A stretch of DNA of 64,000 nucleotides from Cupriavidus sp. D384 (GTDB lineage: Bacteria > Pseudomonadota > Gammaproteobacteria > Burkholderiales > Burkholderiaceae). Position numbers and translations under genes: made by a program. Position 1 is the first letter of the stretch, and each line of letters opens with the position of its first letter. The stretch spans positions 1 through 64,000 of the forward strand of contig NZ_BBQI01000011.1 of the NCBI RefSeq assembly GCF_001652915.1. The letters are read 5' to 3'. A model generated the notes under the pieces. It was not told the origin of the DNA, ran no database searches, and saw only the letters and a program-made list of their open reading frames with translations. Shown here in pieces: positions 36,364 to 42,808 of this stretch.

Positions 36364-37662
36364 ATGTTTGCGCAAGCCCTATCGAGCCGGCTGGACCGGC
36401 GCGGCATTCACTACGCGTGGATCGTCGCCGCCATCACGTTCTGCGTGATGCTGACCACTTCCGCCGCGCTCGGCCTGCCCGGCGCCTTCCTGAAGCCGCT
36501 GACCACCGAGATGGGCTGGAGCACCGACCAGGTGTCGTCGATCCTGGCCTTCCGCTTTGCATTGTTCGGACTGATGGCGCCGTTCTCGGCCATCCTGATG
36601 GAGCGTTTCGGCGTGCGTAACGTGGTCTGCGCGGCGCTGGCGCTGATTGCGGGCGGCATGGCGCTTGCCACGGTATCCACGCAGATCTGGCAACTGTTCC
36701 TGGCCTGGGGCCTGATGCTGGGCGTCGGCTCGGGGCTGACCGCCATGGTGCTGGCCGCGCTGGTCGCCAACCGCTGGTTCACGGCGCGGCGCGGACTGGT
36801 GATTGGCGTGCTGACTGCCAGTTCGGCCACCGGGCAACTGGCCTTCCTGCCCGTTGCAGCCTGGCTGATCGAGCATATGGGCTGGCGCGTGGCGGTGCTG
36901 CCTGTGCTGGCCGCCTGTGGCGCGCTGGCGGTGGTGGTGCTGGGCTTCATGCGCGGCCGCCCGTCCGACGTGGGCCTGGCACCTTATGGCGAAGTGCCGG
37001 GGGCGGTTGCCGTGGCAGCGGCACCTGCCGCGCCGTTGTCGTGGGCCGGGCCATTCGTGGTGCTGCGCGACGCCGCGCGTACGCAGACGTTCTGGATCCT
37101 GGCCGGCACGTTCTTTATCTGCGGCCTGTCGACCAACGGACTGATCCAGACCCACTTTATCTCGCTATGCGCGGACTTCGGCATGTCCGCCGTACCAGCC
37201 GCCTCGGCGCTGGCAATGATGGGCGCATTCGACTTCGTCGGCACCATCATGTCCGGCTGGCTCTCGGATCGGTATGACAGCCGCAAGCTGCTGTTCTGGT
37301 ACTACGCGCTGCGCGGGCTGTCGCTGTTCTGGCTGCCGCACTCGGAATTCACGCTCTATGGCCTGTCCGTGTTTGCGATGTTCTACGGCCTGGACTGGAT
37401 CGCCACGGTGCCACCCACCATCAAGCTGGCCGGCAGCACGTTCGGCCGCGAGCGCGCGCCGATGGTGTTTGGCTGGATCTTCGCGGCGCACCAGATCGGC
37501 GCGGCTACGGCGGCCTTTGGCGCCGGGCTGTCGCGCACGCTGTGGCTGACGTATTCCCCGGCGCTCTACGTTGCCGGCAGCGCCTGCCTGGTGGCTGCCC
37601 TGCTGGCGCTGATGGTGCGCCGCAAGGCCCCCGAAGCCACGCCCCAGCCTGCGCGGGCCTGA
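36364..37662 (+). CDS. MFS transporter
   Basis: This 432-residue major-facilitator protein has twelve predicted membrane helices. Loop motifs include LMERFGVRNVVCAALALIAGG and SGWLSDRYDSRKLLFWYY. It resembles the monocarboxylate/oxalate-formate-type branch. It follows the TetR gene closely and precedes a convergent LysR gene. The substrate may be an aromatic or dicarboxylic acid, given the neighbouring ring-cleavage genes, but that is inference. Confidence 0.88.
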   Translation: MFAQALSSRLDRRGIHYAWIVAAITFCVMLTTSAALGLPGAFLKPLTTEMGWSTDQVSSILAFRFALFGLMAPFSAILMERFGVRNVVCAALALIAGGMALATVSTQIWQLFLAWGLMLGVGSGLTAMVLAALVANRWFTARRGLVIGVLTASSATGQLAFLPVAAWLIEHMGWRVAVLPVLAACGALAVVVLGFMRGRPSDVGLAPYGEVPGAVAVAAAPAAPLSWAGPFVVLRDAARTQTFWILAGTFFICGLSTNGLIQTHFISLCADFGMSAVPAASALAMMGAFDFVGTIMSGWLSDRYDSRKLLFWYYALRGLSLFWLPHSEFTLYGLSVFAMFYGLDWIATVPPTIKLAGSTFGRERAPMVFGWIFAAHQIGAATAAFGAGLSRTLWLTYSPALYVAGSACLVAALLALMVRRKAPEATPQPARA

Positions 37663-37687
37663 GGCATCCCCCTCTGCCCCTTGTCCC

Positions 37688-38566
37688 TCAGCGTTCGCGG
37701 CTGGCCGCCACGAACGCATCGATCAAGGCGGCGGCCGACGCCCGTTTGAGCGCCGACTGCCGCACCAGCACACCGATCTCGCGATACAGCGGCTGGCCCG
37801 GCATCGGCACCTCCTTGATGTGCGGGGTCTGCCGCAACGGCACCAGCGCCGACGGAATGATCGCGCAGCCCAGCCCCTCGCTCACCATCTGCAGGATCAC
37901 GGCGGGCTCGTCCAGCTCCATGCCCTCGCGCACCCATAGCCGGTGCCGCCGCAGGTAGCGATCCACCAGCTGCCCACCCGTGGAATGGCGGTTGTAGCGG
38001 ATGAATGGCACGTTTTCCAGCAATGCCTTCAGGTTGTCTGGGGCGTCGGGCGGCGCCACGGCAACAAAGCGTTCGTGGATCAGCGGCACCCATTTCAGTT
38101 CTGGTGGAATGCCCAGACGCGGCTTCACCAGCACGGCGATATCAAGTTCCCGGGCATCCACCTGGGTCAGCAGCTGGGTCGACATGCCCGGCACGATGTT
38201 CACATGGGTGTCCGGATGCGCCACGCGGAAGCGCTGCATCGCCTGCGGCAGCAGGCTCGATTGCACGGTGGACACGGCGCCCAGGTCCAGCGGCGCCATG
38301 TCGCGCTGCGCCCGCGCACCTTTCATCGATTCGTAAATGCCGACGATACGCGCGGCATCGTCCAGCATCTGCCGGCCTTCGTCACTCAACGCCACCGATT
38401 TGCCCGAGCGGTCGAACAACGTGCAACCCAGATCCTCCTCCAGGCGGCGGATCTGGGTGCTGACGGCGGATTGCGTCAGGCCGAGCCGCGTGCCGGCGGC
38501 GGAAAACGAGCCGGTTTCGGCGGCCACGAGGAAGGTCTTGAAATAGCGCAGCAAGGGTCGATTCAA
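37688..38566 (-). CDS. LysR-type regulator of the VOC/FAH genes
   Basis: This protein of about 292 residues has a LysR HTH (SFSAAGTRLGLTQSAVSTQIRR) and an effector domain. The start is a TTG: either 38566 (LNRPLLRYFKTFL, matching the normal LysR length) or 38593. It is divergent from the VOC and fumarylpyruvate hydrolase genes, which it probably activates. The palindrome ATCGAAATTTTCGAT lies directly upstream. Confidence 0.85.
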   Translation of the reverse strand: MNRPLLRYFKTFLVAAETGSFSAAGTRLGLTQSAVSTQIRRLEEDLGCTLFDRSGKSVALSDEGRQMLDDAARIVGIYESMKGARAQRDMAPLDLGAVSTVQSSLLPQAMQRFRVAHPDTHVNIVPGMSTQLLTQVDARELDIAVLVKPRLGIPPELKWVPLIHERFVAVAPPDAPDNLKALLENVPFIRYNRHSTGGQLVDRYLRRHRLWVREGMELDEPAVILQMVSEGLGCAIIPSALVPLRQTPHIKEVPMPGQPLYREIGVLVRQSALKRASAAALIDAFVAASRER

Positions 38567-38568
38567 GC

Positions 38569-38583
38569 ATCGAAATTTTCGAT
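38569..38583. promoter_or_regulatory. Palindrome before the LysR gene
   Basis: ATCGAAATTTTCGAT is a perfect 7-1-7 palindrome at the start of the LysR gene, in the divergent promoter with the VOC gene. It fits an autoregulatory LysR site. If the upstream TTG is the true start, it would lie inside the coding sequence. Confidence 0.45.
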
Positions 38584-38676
38584 ACTTAGTCAAAAAATGA
38601 TTCGTTTCATATTACGAGTTCTGCTGATTACAATCAACGGCACACCCCACAACCGCCCTGCAAAAGAGTCACAGCG

Positions 38677-39099
38677 ATGAGCGCCACGCCCCTGTTCCAC
38701 CTTGCCTTTCCGGTTCACGATCTTGCCGCCGCACGTCAGTTCTACGGCGATCTGCTGGGTTGCCCCGAAGGCCGCAGTTCCGACGCCTGGATCGATTTCA
38801 ACTTCTACGGCCACCAGGTAGTGGCGCATCTGTCGCCGGATGAATGCGGCCACCGCGCCACCAGCGCCGTGGACGGCGACGACGTGCCGGTGCGCCATTT
38901 CGGCGCGATCCTGCCCATGGCCGAATGGGAGCGCCTGGCCGACAAGCTGCGCGGCGCCGGCACGAAGTTCGTGATCGAGCCGCATGTGCGCTTCAAGGGC
39001 CAGGTGGGCGAGCAGGCCACGATGTTCTTCCTGGACCCATCGGGCAACGCGCTCGAATTCAAGGCGTTCGGCGACCTGAGCCAGGTGTTTGCGAAGTAA
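38677..39099 (+). CDS. VOC-family (glyoxalase/dioxygenase-fold) protein
   Basis: This 140-residue VOC protein starts [23 protein letters not shown] with the first metal His and ends [16 protein letters not shown] with the metal Glu, so both halves of the beta-alpha-beta-beta-beta fold are present. It may be a small lyase, isomerase or dioxygenase. It lies 45 bp before a fumarylpyruvate-hydrolase-type gene in one transcription unit, suggesting a ring-cleavage or thiol-isomerisation role. Confidence 0.85.
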   Translation: MSATPLFHLAFPVHDLAAARQFYGDLLGCPEGRSSDAWIDFNFYGHQVVAHLSPDECGHRATSAVDGDDVPVRHFGAILPMAEWERLADKLRGAGTKFVIEPHVRFKGQVGEQATMFFLDPSGNALEFKAFGDLSQVFAK

Positions 39100-39144
39100 T
39101 CCCGCGTAGCAATCCACCCTACCTATATAGAGACAGAGCGAGAC

Positions 39145-39840
39145 ATGACCGATTTCGTGATCCAACCTGCGCCGCAGGCCAGCGTAGCCGTCGCCGGCAG
39201 CCAGGCCCGTTTTCCGATCCGCCGCGTGTTCTGCGTGGGCCGCAATTACGCGGCGCATGCGCGAGAGATGGGCAAGGACCCCGACCGCGAGCCGCCGTTC
39301 TTCTTCACGAAGCCGGCTGACGCCGTGGTGGCCGCCGAGGGCACCGTGCCCTATCCGCCGCTGACCGAAAACCTGCATCACGAGATCGAGCTTGTCGTGG
39401 CAATCGGCAAGGCTGGCGCCAACGTCAAGCCCGAACAGGCGCTGGACCTGGTGTGGGGCTATGGCGTGGGCGTCGACATGACGCGCCGCGACCTGCAGGA
39501 CGTTGCCAAGAAGATGAGCCGTCCGTGGGACTGGTCGAAGTCGTTCGACGCGTCGGGCCCGTGCGGCCCGCTGCAGCCGGCGTCGGCAATCGGCCATCCG
39601 GCCAAGGGCGCCATCTGGCTCAAGGTCAATGGCGAAACGCGCCAGCAAGGCGATCTGACCGAGCTGATCTGGCCCGTGGCCGATGTCATCGCCTATATCT
39701 CCGAGGCCATGACGCTGCAGCCCGGCGACCTGATCTTCACCGGCACCCCGGCGGGCGTGGGCGCACTGAACCCGGGTGACGCCGTAACGGCGGGCGTGGA
39801 AGGTGTCGGCGAGATCGCTTTCACAATCGGCAAGCGCTAA
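39145..39840 (+). CDS. Fumarylacetoacetate hydrolase family, fumarylpyruvate hydrolase type
   Basis: This 231-residue FAH-fold hydrolase has RRVFCVGRNYAAHAREMG, the metal-binding acidic motif HHEIELVVAIG, VDMTRRDLQ and FTGTPAGVGALNPGD. It is very close in motif content to NagK of gentisate pathways, which cleaves fumarylpyruvate to fumarate and pyruvate. No gentisate dioxygenase is in view, so specificity is not certain. It is the second gene of a VOC-FAH unit and ends at a strong terminator. Confidence 0.87.
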   Translation: MTDFVIQPAPQASVAVAGSQARFPIRRVFCVGRNYAAHAREMGKDPDREPPFFFTKPADAVVAAEGTVPYPPLTENLHHEIELVVAIGKAGANVKPEQALDLVWGYGVGVDMTRRDLQDVAKKMSRPWDWSKSFDASGPCGPLQPASAIGHPAKGAIWLKVNGETRQQGDLTELIWPVADVIAYISEAMTLQPGDLIFTGTPAGVGALNPGDAVTAGVEGVGEIAFTIGKR

Positions 39841-39863
39841 GCCTGCCCTTGCGGTTGCACAAG

Positions 39864-39902
39864 GCGGTGATGCCCCGGCGAGGGGCGTCACCGCTTTTTT
39901 TC
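39864..39902 (+). terminator. Intrinsic terminator after the FAH gene
   Basis: GCGGTGATGCCCC pairs with GGGGCGTCACCGC (one mismatch) and is followed by a long T run. It closes the VOC-FAH transcript. Confidence 0.85.
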
Positions 39903-39996
39903 GTTTAAATTCAGTGAATTAGGGCCTCAACGGGCCTTGCCTAGAGCAAACCCTCCACCTGACACATCGGAATTTCTTCAAATTCTCCTTGCCTAT

Positions 39997-40014
39997 CTAT
40001 CTAGTAGTAGATAC
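39997..40014. promoter_or_regulatory. Distal operator of the TDGAR-repeat gene
   Basis: CTATCTAGTAGTAGATAC is an inverted repeat (CTATCTA / TAGATAC, one mismatch) that recurs as a perfect version 133 bp downstream. Both lie in the AT-rich promoter region of the TDGAR-repeat gene and may bind the TetR protein encoded two genes later. Confidence 0.55.
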
Positions 40015-40129
40015 TATTCGAGCCATGGACGACGCAACGCAGCAAACACGCAAAGCAGCGAAGCCGAATCCAAGCATCACAAGTTTGTTTGTCAGTACCG
40101 GAAGCGGTCTTTTTTTTAGCGCAGCGTAT

Positions 40130-40147
40130 CTATCTAGCAGTAGATAG
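40130..40147. promoter_or_regulatory. Proximal operator of the TDGAR-repeat gene
   Basis: CTATCTAGCAGTAGATAG has perfect 7-bp arms around a 4-bp spacer and lies about 93 bp upstream of the ATG. Between the two operators a run of eight T follows the short hairpin ACCG-GAAG-CGGT at 40098-40109. I see no gene in 39903-40239. Confidence 0.6.
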
Positions 40148-40239
40148 CAGTAGCAAAAGAAGACGCTGATTCGCAGCACAGACATCGGCCAGCGATCCAC
40201 ACACAAACCGAGATCGCCTGCCTTGCAAAGGAGAGCATC

Positions 40240-40758
40240 ATGAACGCCAAGACCATCGTTACCGCCGCCGCCCTCGCCGCCGCTTTTGTCACCGGCGCTG
40301 TCCAGGCCGCCCCCGCCGCCCAGAAGGCTGGCGAAGTCTACGGTTACAGCTACCGCGTGCAGGACCAGCGCAACGCCTTCACGGACGGTGCGCGCCAGGG
40401 CAAGTTCGATTCGTTCAGCGAAGGTGCCCGCATCGGTAACCGCGACGCCTTCACGGACGGTGCCCGCGTGACCAACCGTGACGGCCTGGTTGCCAGCATC
40501 AACGGCCGCCGTGACGTCTACACCGACGGTGCCCGCGTGACGAACCGCGACGGCCTGGTTGCCAGCATCGGCAGCCGCGACGTCTACACCGATGGTGCCC
40601 GCGTCGGCAAGGCCGACCCGTTCACCGACGGCGCCAAGATCGGCAAGTTCGACCCGTACACCGACGGTGCCCGCACGGTCGCCGGCCTGGATCGCACGGG
40701 TGTCTCGGCTGAACCGTCGCGCAGCTTCGACGTGTACACCGACGGCGCACTCGCCTGA
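40240..40758 (+). CDS. Secreted TDGAR-repeat protein (eight 12-residue repeats)
   Basis: This 172-residue protein has a signal peptide (cut near VQA-AP, residue 23) and then eight repeats of about 12 residues with the pattern D-x-[FY]-[TS]-[DE]-G-A-[RK]-[VI]-x-[NK]-[RF]. TDGA or its variants begin at residues 48, 60, 72, 95, 117, 129, 141 and 167. A different unit, NRDGLVASI, is inserted twice. The ATG has AAAGGAG upstream. It is followed by a 33-residue membrane peptide and a TetR regulator. It shares the repeat with the protein at 20057-20359. No function is known to me; regular Asp/Gly spacing could mean cation or surface binding. Confidence 0.75.
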   Translation: MNAKTIVTAAALAAAFVTGAVQAAPAAQKAGEVYGYSYRVQDQRNAFTDGARQGKFDSFSEGARIGNRDAFTDGARVTNRDGLVASINGRRDVYTDGARVTNRDGLVASIGSRDVYTDGARVGKADPFTDGAKIGKFDPYTDGARTVAGLDRTGVSAEPSRSFDVYTDGALA

Positions 40759-40827
40759 TTCCCGCAACGGCCGTGACCCGGTAGCCAAGCCGGGCCGCGG
40801 CCGGAAACAGATACCTGGAGTTTCATC

Positions 40828-40929
40828 ATGACCTTGCGTGACACAGCCCTGATCCTGGGCGGCTGGGTGGTGCTCTGCCTCACCAGCGGCGCAGTCCTCT
40901 CGCTGGTTGCGCAGTCGCTGTCCGTCTGA
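40828..40929 (+). CDS. 33-residue single-span membrane peptide
   Basis: The ATG at 40828 follows a good ribosome-binding site (CTGGAG, 7 nt away) and opens a 33-codon frame ending at TGA 40929. It reads MTLRDTALILGGW, a hydrophobic core VVLCLTSGAVLSLVA, and QSLSV. It fills the 245-bp gap between the TDGAR-repeat gene and the TetR gene on the same strand. The strong site and membrane helix make it a credible small protein. No family is recognised. Confidence 0.55.
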   Translation: MTLRDTALILGGWVVLCLTSGAVLSLVAQSLSV

Positions 40930-41003
40930 CCCAGGACATCCTGGCGAAGACAGAAGGGCGAACAACCGGAGGGTCCACCGCCACAAAGGCGCGGACAGCA
41001 GAC

Positions 41004-41609
41004 ATGAAAACGCATACCGTACGCGATCAATTGCTCGAGCACGCCTCCGTGCTGATCCGGCAACGGGGCTACAACGGTTTCAGCTACCGCGACCTCGCGG
41101 AGCTGGTGGGCGTGAAGACATCGAGCATCCACTACTACTTCCCGGCCAAGGACGACCTGGTGCTGGAAGTGGTGCGCCTGTACCGTGAGCGCTCGAAGGC
41201 ACGGCTGGCGGCCATCGACACCTCGCTGCCGCTGATCGAGCAGGCCGAGCGATATGTTGGGCCGCTGCGCAACGACATCGAGCTGAACCAGATCTGCCTG
41301 GCCGGCATGTTGTCCGCCGAGGTGCTGGCACTGCCCGATGCGATCCGCAGCTACCTGCAGGCGCATTTCCAGGCCAACGAAACCTGGATTACCAACCTGC
41401 TGCACCGCGCCGAAGCCGAACGGGGCCAGCCGTATCCGGTGCCGCCGCAGTTGCTGGCGAAGGTGCTGTATGGCGCGATCCAGAACGGCATCATCACCGC
41501 GCGGATGTCGGGTTCGAGCGACCGGCTGGACGCCGCTGCCGACATGCTGCTGGGTGCCGTGCGCGGTTCGATGTGCGCGGTGACCGAGCACGAACCGGCC
41601 ATGGCCTGA
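41004..41609 (+). CDS. TetR-family regulator of the TDGAR module
   Basis: This 201-residue TetR protein has an HTH near residues 24-48 (GFSYRDLAELVGVKTSSIHYYFPAKDDL) and a C-terminal ligand domain. It is the third gene in line after the TDGAR-repeat and micro-peptide genes. It is the natural candidate to bind the two CTATCTA-type operators at 40.0-40.15 kb. Its stop codon lies in the first copy of a 9-bp tandem repeat. Confidence 0.87.
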   Translation: MKTHTVRDQLLEHASVLIRQRGYNGFSYRDLAELVGVKTSSIHYYFPAKDDLVLEVVRLYRERSKARLAAIDTSLPLIEQAERYVGPLRNDIELNQICLAGMLSAEVLALPDAIRSYLQAHFQANETWITNLLHRAEAERGQPYPVPPQLLAKVLYGAIQNGIITARMSGSSDRLDAAADMLLGAVRGSMCAVTEHEPAMA

Positions 41610-41636
41610 ATGGCCTGAATGGCCTGAATGGCCTGA
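41601..41636 (+). repeat. Four tandem copies of ATGGCCTGA at the TetR stop
   Basis: ATGGCCTGA is repeated four times without interruption. The first copy encodes the final Met-Ala-stop of the TetR protein, and each later copy is itself a Met-Ala-stop mini-frame in the same phase. The tract may vary by slippage without changing the protein. Confidence 0.9.
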
Positions 41637-41667
41637 ACAATTTCTGGGCGCCCCGGTTCAGGCGCCC

Positions 41668-41743
41668 GACGCCCGCCGTCCGCTCTCACGACGGGCGTCA
41701 TCCGTTTCTCCGACGCCGGGGTCGTCCCCCGGCGATTTTTTTT
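41668..41743 (+). terminator. Double hairpin terminator after TetR
   Basis: A first hairpin (GACGCCCG... / ...CGGGCGTC) at 41668-41699 is followed by CGCCGGGG / CCCCGGCG at 41714-41734 and then ATTTTTTTT. The second is a canonical rightward intrinsic terminator. Confidence 0.75.
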
Positions 41744-41745
41744 GT

Positions 41746-42693
41746 TTACGCGGCGGTCTTCCTTGCCGCCACCCTGGTTGCCGGCTTCTTGCCCGCAGCC
41801 ACCTTCTTTGCGGCCACCTTCTTTCCGGCCACCTTCTTTGCTGCCACTTTCTTCGTAGCGGCTTTCCTCGTCGCCACCTTCTTCGCCGCCACCTTCTTCC
41901 CTGCCGGCGCCTCCCCGGCGGCTTCGATCACCACCCACGCTGGCGCATGATCGCTGGCCTTCTCCTCGCCCCGCACCCATTTGTCGACGCCCGCATCGCG
42001 CATGCGCAGCCCGGGGCTCAGCAGCAGGTGGTCGATCCGCAGTCCGGAGTTGGTTTGCCAGTGCTGCCGGAAGTAATCCCAGAACGTGTAGATCTTCTCG
42101 TCGGGAAAGCGTGCGCGCAGCGCATCGGTCCAGCCCTGCGCCAGCAGGCGCCGGTAGCATTCGCGGCTTTCGGGCTGCAGCAGCGCATCCTTGAGCCAAG
42201 AGCGCGTGTTGTAGATGTCGTCGTCGGTCGGCACCACGTTGTAGTCGCCCGCAATCACCACCGGATGGCCGCTCTGCAGCAACGTCTGCGCATGGCCGAT
42301 CAGCCGCTCGAACCACGCCAGCTTGTAATCGAATTTCGGGCCCGGCTGCGGATTGCCGTTGGGCAGGTACAGGCAGGCAATCAGCACGCCCCCGACAGCG
42401 GCCTCCAGGTAGCGGCTCTGCGTGTCGTCGTCGCCGCCCGGCAGGCCACGCCGCACCTCTACGGGATCTGCGCCCCGGGCCAGTATTGCCACGCCGTTCC
42501 ACGATTTCTGGCCGTGCCAGATCGCCCCATATCCGGCGGCATGAATCTCGTCGATTGGAAACCCCTCGTCCACCGCCTTCAGTTCCTGCAGGCAGGCCAC
42601 ATCGGGCGCCTCGCGTTCGAGCCAGGCCAGCAACGCCTGCAGGCGGGTGCGCACGCCATTGATATTGAAGGTGGCGATCTTGAGCGGATGCAT
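41746..42693 (-). CDS. xthA: Exodeoxyribonuclease III with a Lys/Ala-rich histone-like tail
   Basis: This 315-residue protein is an AP endonuclease/3' exonuclease in residues 1-258: the metal Glu37 is in LQELKA, GDYNVVPTDDDIYN carries the Asp/Asn pair, and SDHAPAWV supplies the terminal Asp-His. Residues 259-315 are a repetitive AAKKVA/AGKKVA tail that resembles the histone-H1-like C-termini of some bacterial nucleoid proteins. E. coli XthA lacks this. The tail may add nonspecific DNA binding. The gene is divergent from a helicase gene, with a LexA box between them. Confidence 0.92.
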   Translation of the reverse strand: MHPLKIATFNINGVRTRLQALLAWLEREAPDVACLQELKAVDEGFPIDEIHAAGYGAIWHGQKSWNGVAILARGADPVEVRRGLPGGDDDTQSRYLEAAVGGVLIACLYLPNGNPQPGPKFDYKLAWFERLIGHAQTLLQSGHPVVIAGDYNVVPTDDDIYNTRSWLKDALLQPESRECYRRLLAQGWTDALRARFPDEKIYTFWDYFRQHWQTNSGLRIDHLLLSPGLRMRDAGVDKWVRGEEKASDHAPAWVVIEAAGEAPAGKKVAAKKVATRKAATKKVAAKKVAGKKVAAKKVAAGKKPATRVAARKTAA

Positions 42694-42764
42694 CGGAACG
42701 TTCTCCTTTCGGGCCGTTTTCCATCTTAGATTCCCGCGCCGGGATTTCCTGTCGGTGTCCGATC

Positions 42765-42782
42765 ACTGTATATTCATACAGT
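42765..42782. promoter_or_regulatory. LexA (SOS) box
   Basis: ACTGTATATTCATACAGT is a palindrome with 7-bp arms containing CTGT-N8-ACAG, the E. coli-type LexA box. It lies 27 bp upstream of the predicted helicase start and 72 bp upstream of the exonuclease III gene start. SOS control of the helicase, and possibly of both genes, is likely. Confidence 0.8.
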
Positions 42783-42808
42783 CCCGCAATTTCCACCTCA
42801 TTTGCGTC

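Noticed and set aside
39937..40119. 60-codon frame before the TDGAR gene
   Set aside because: It starts at a TTG without a ribosome-binding site, overlaps the distal operator and has no hydrophobic or domain pattern.
41760..41900. Minisatellite-like DNA repeats taken as a possible mobile or CRISPR element
   Set aside because: The repeats are in frame with the Lys/Ala tail of exonuclease III and are explained by its protein sequence.
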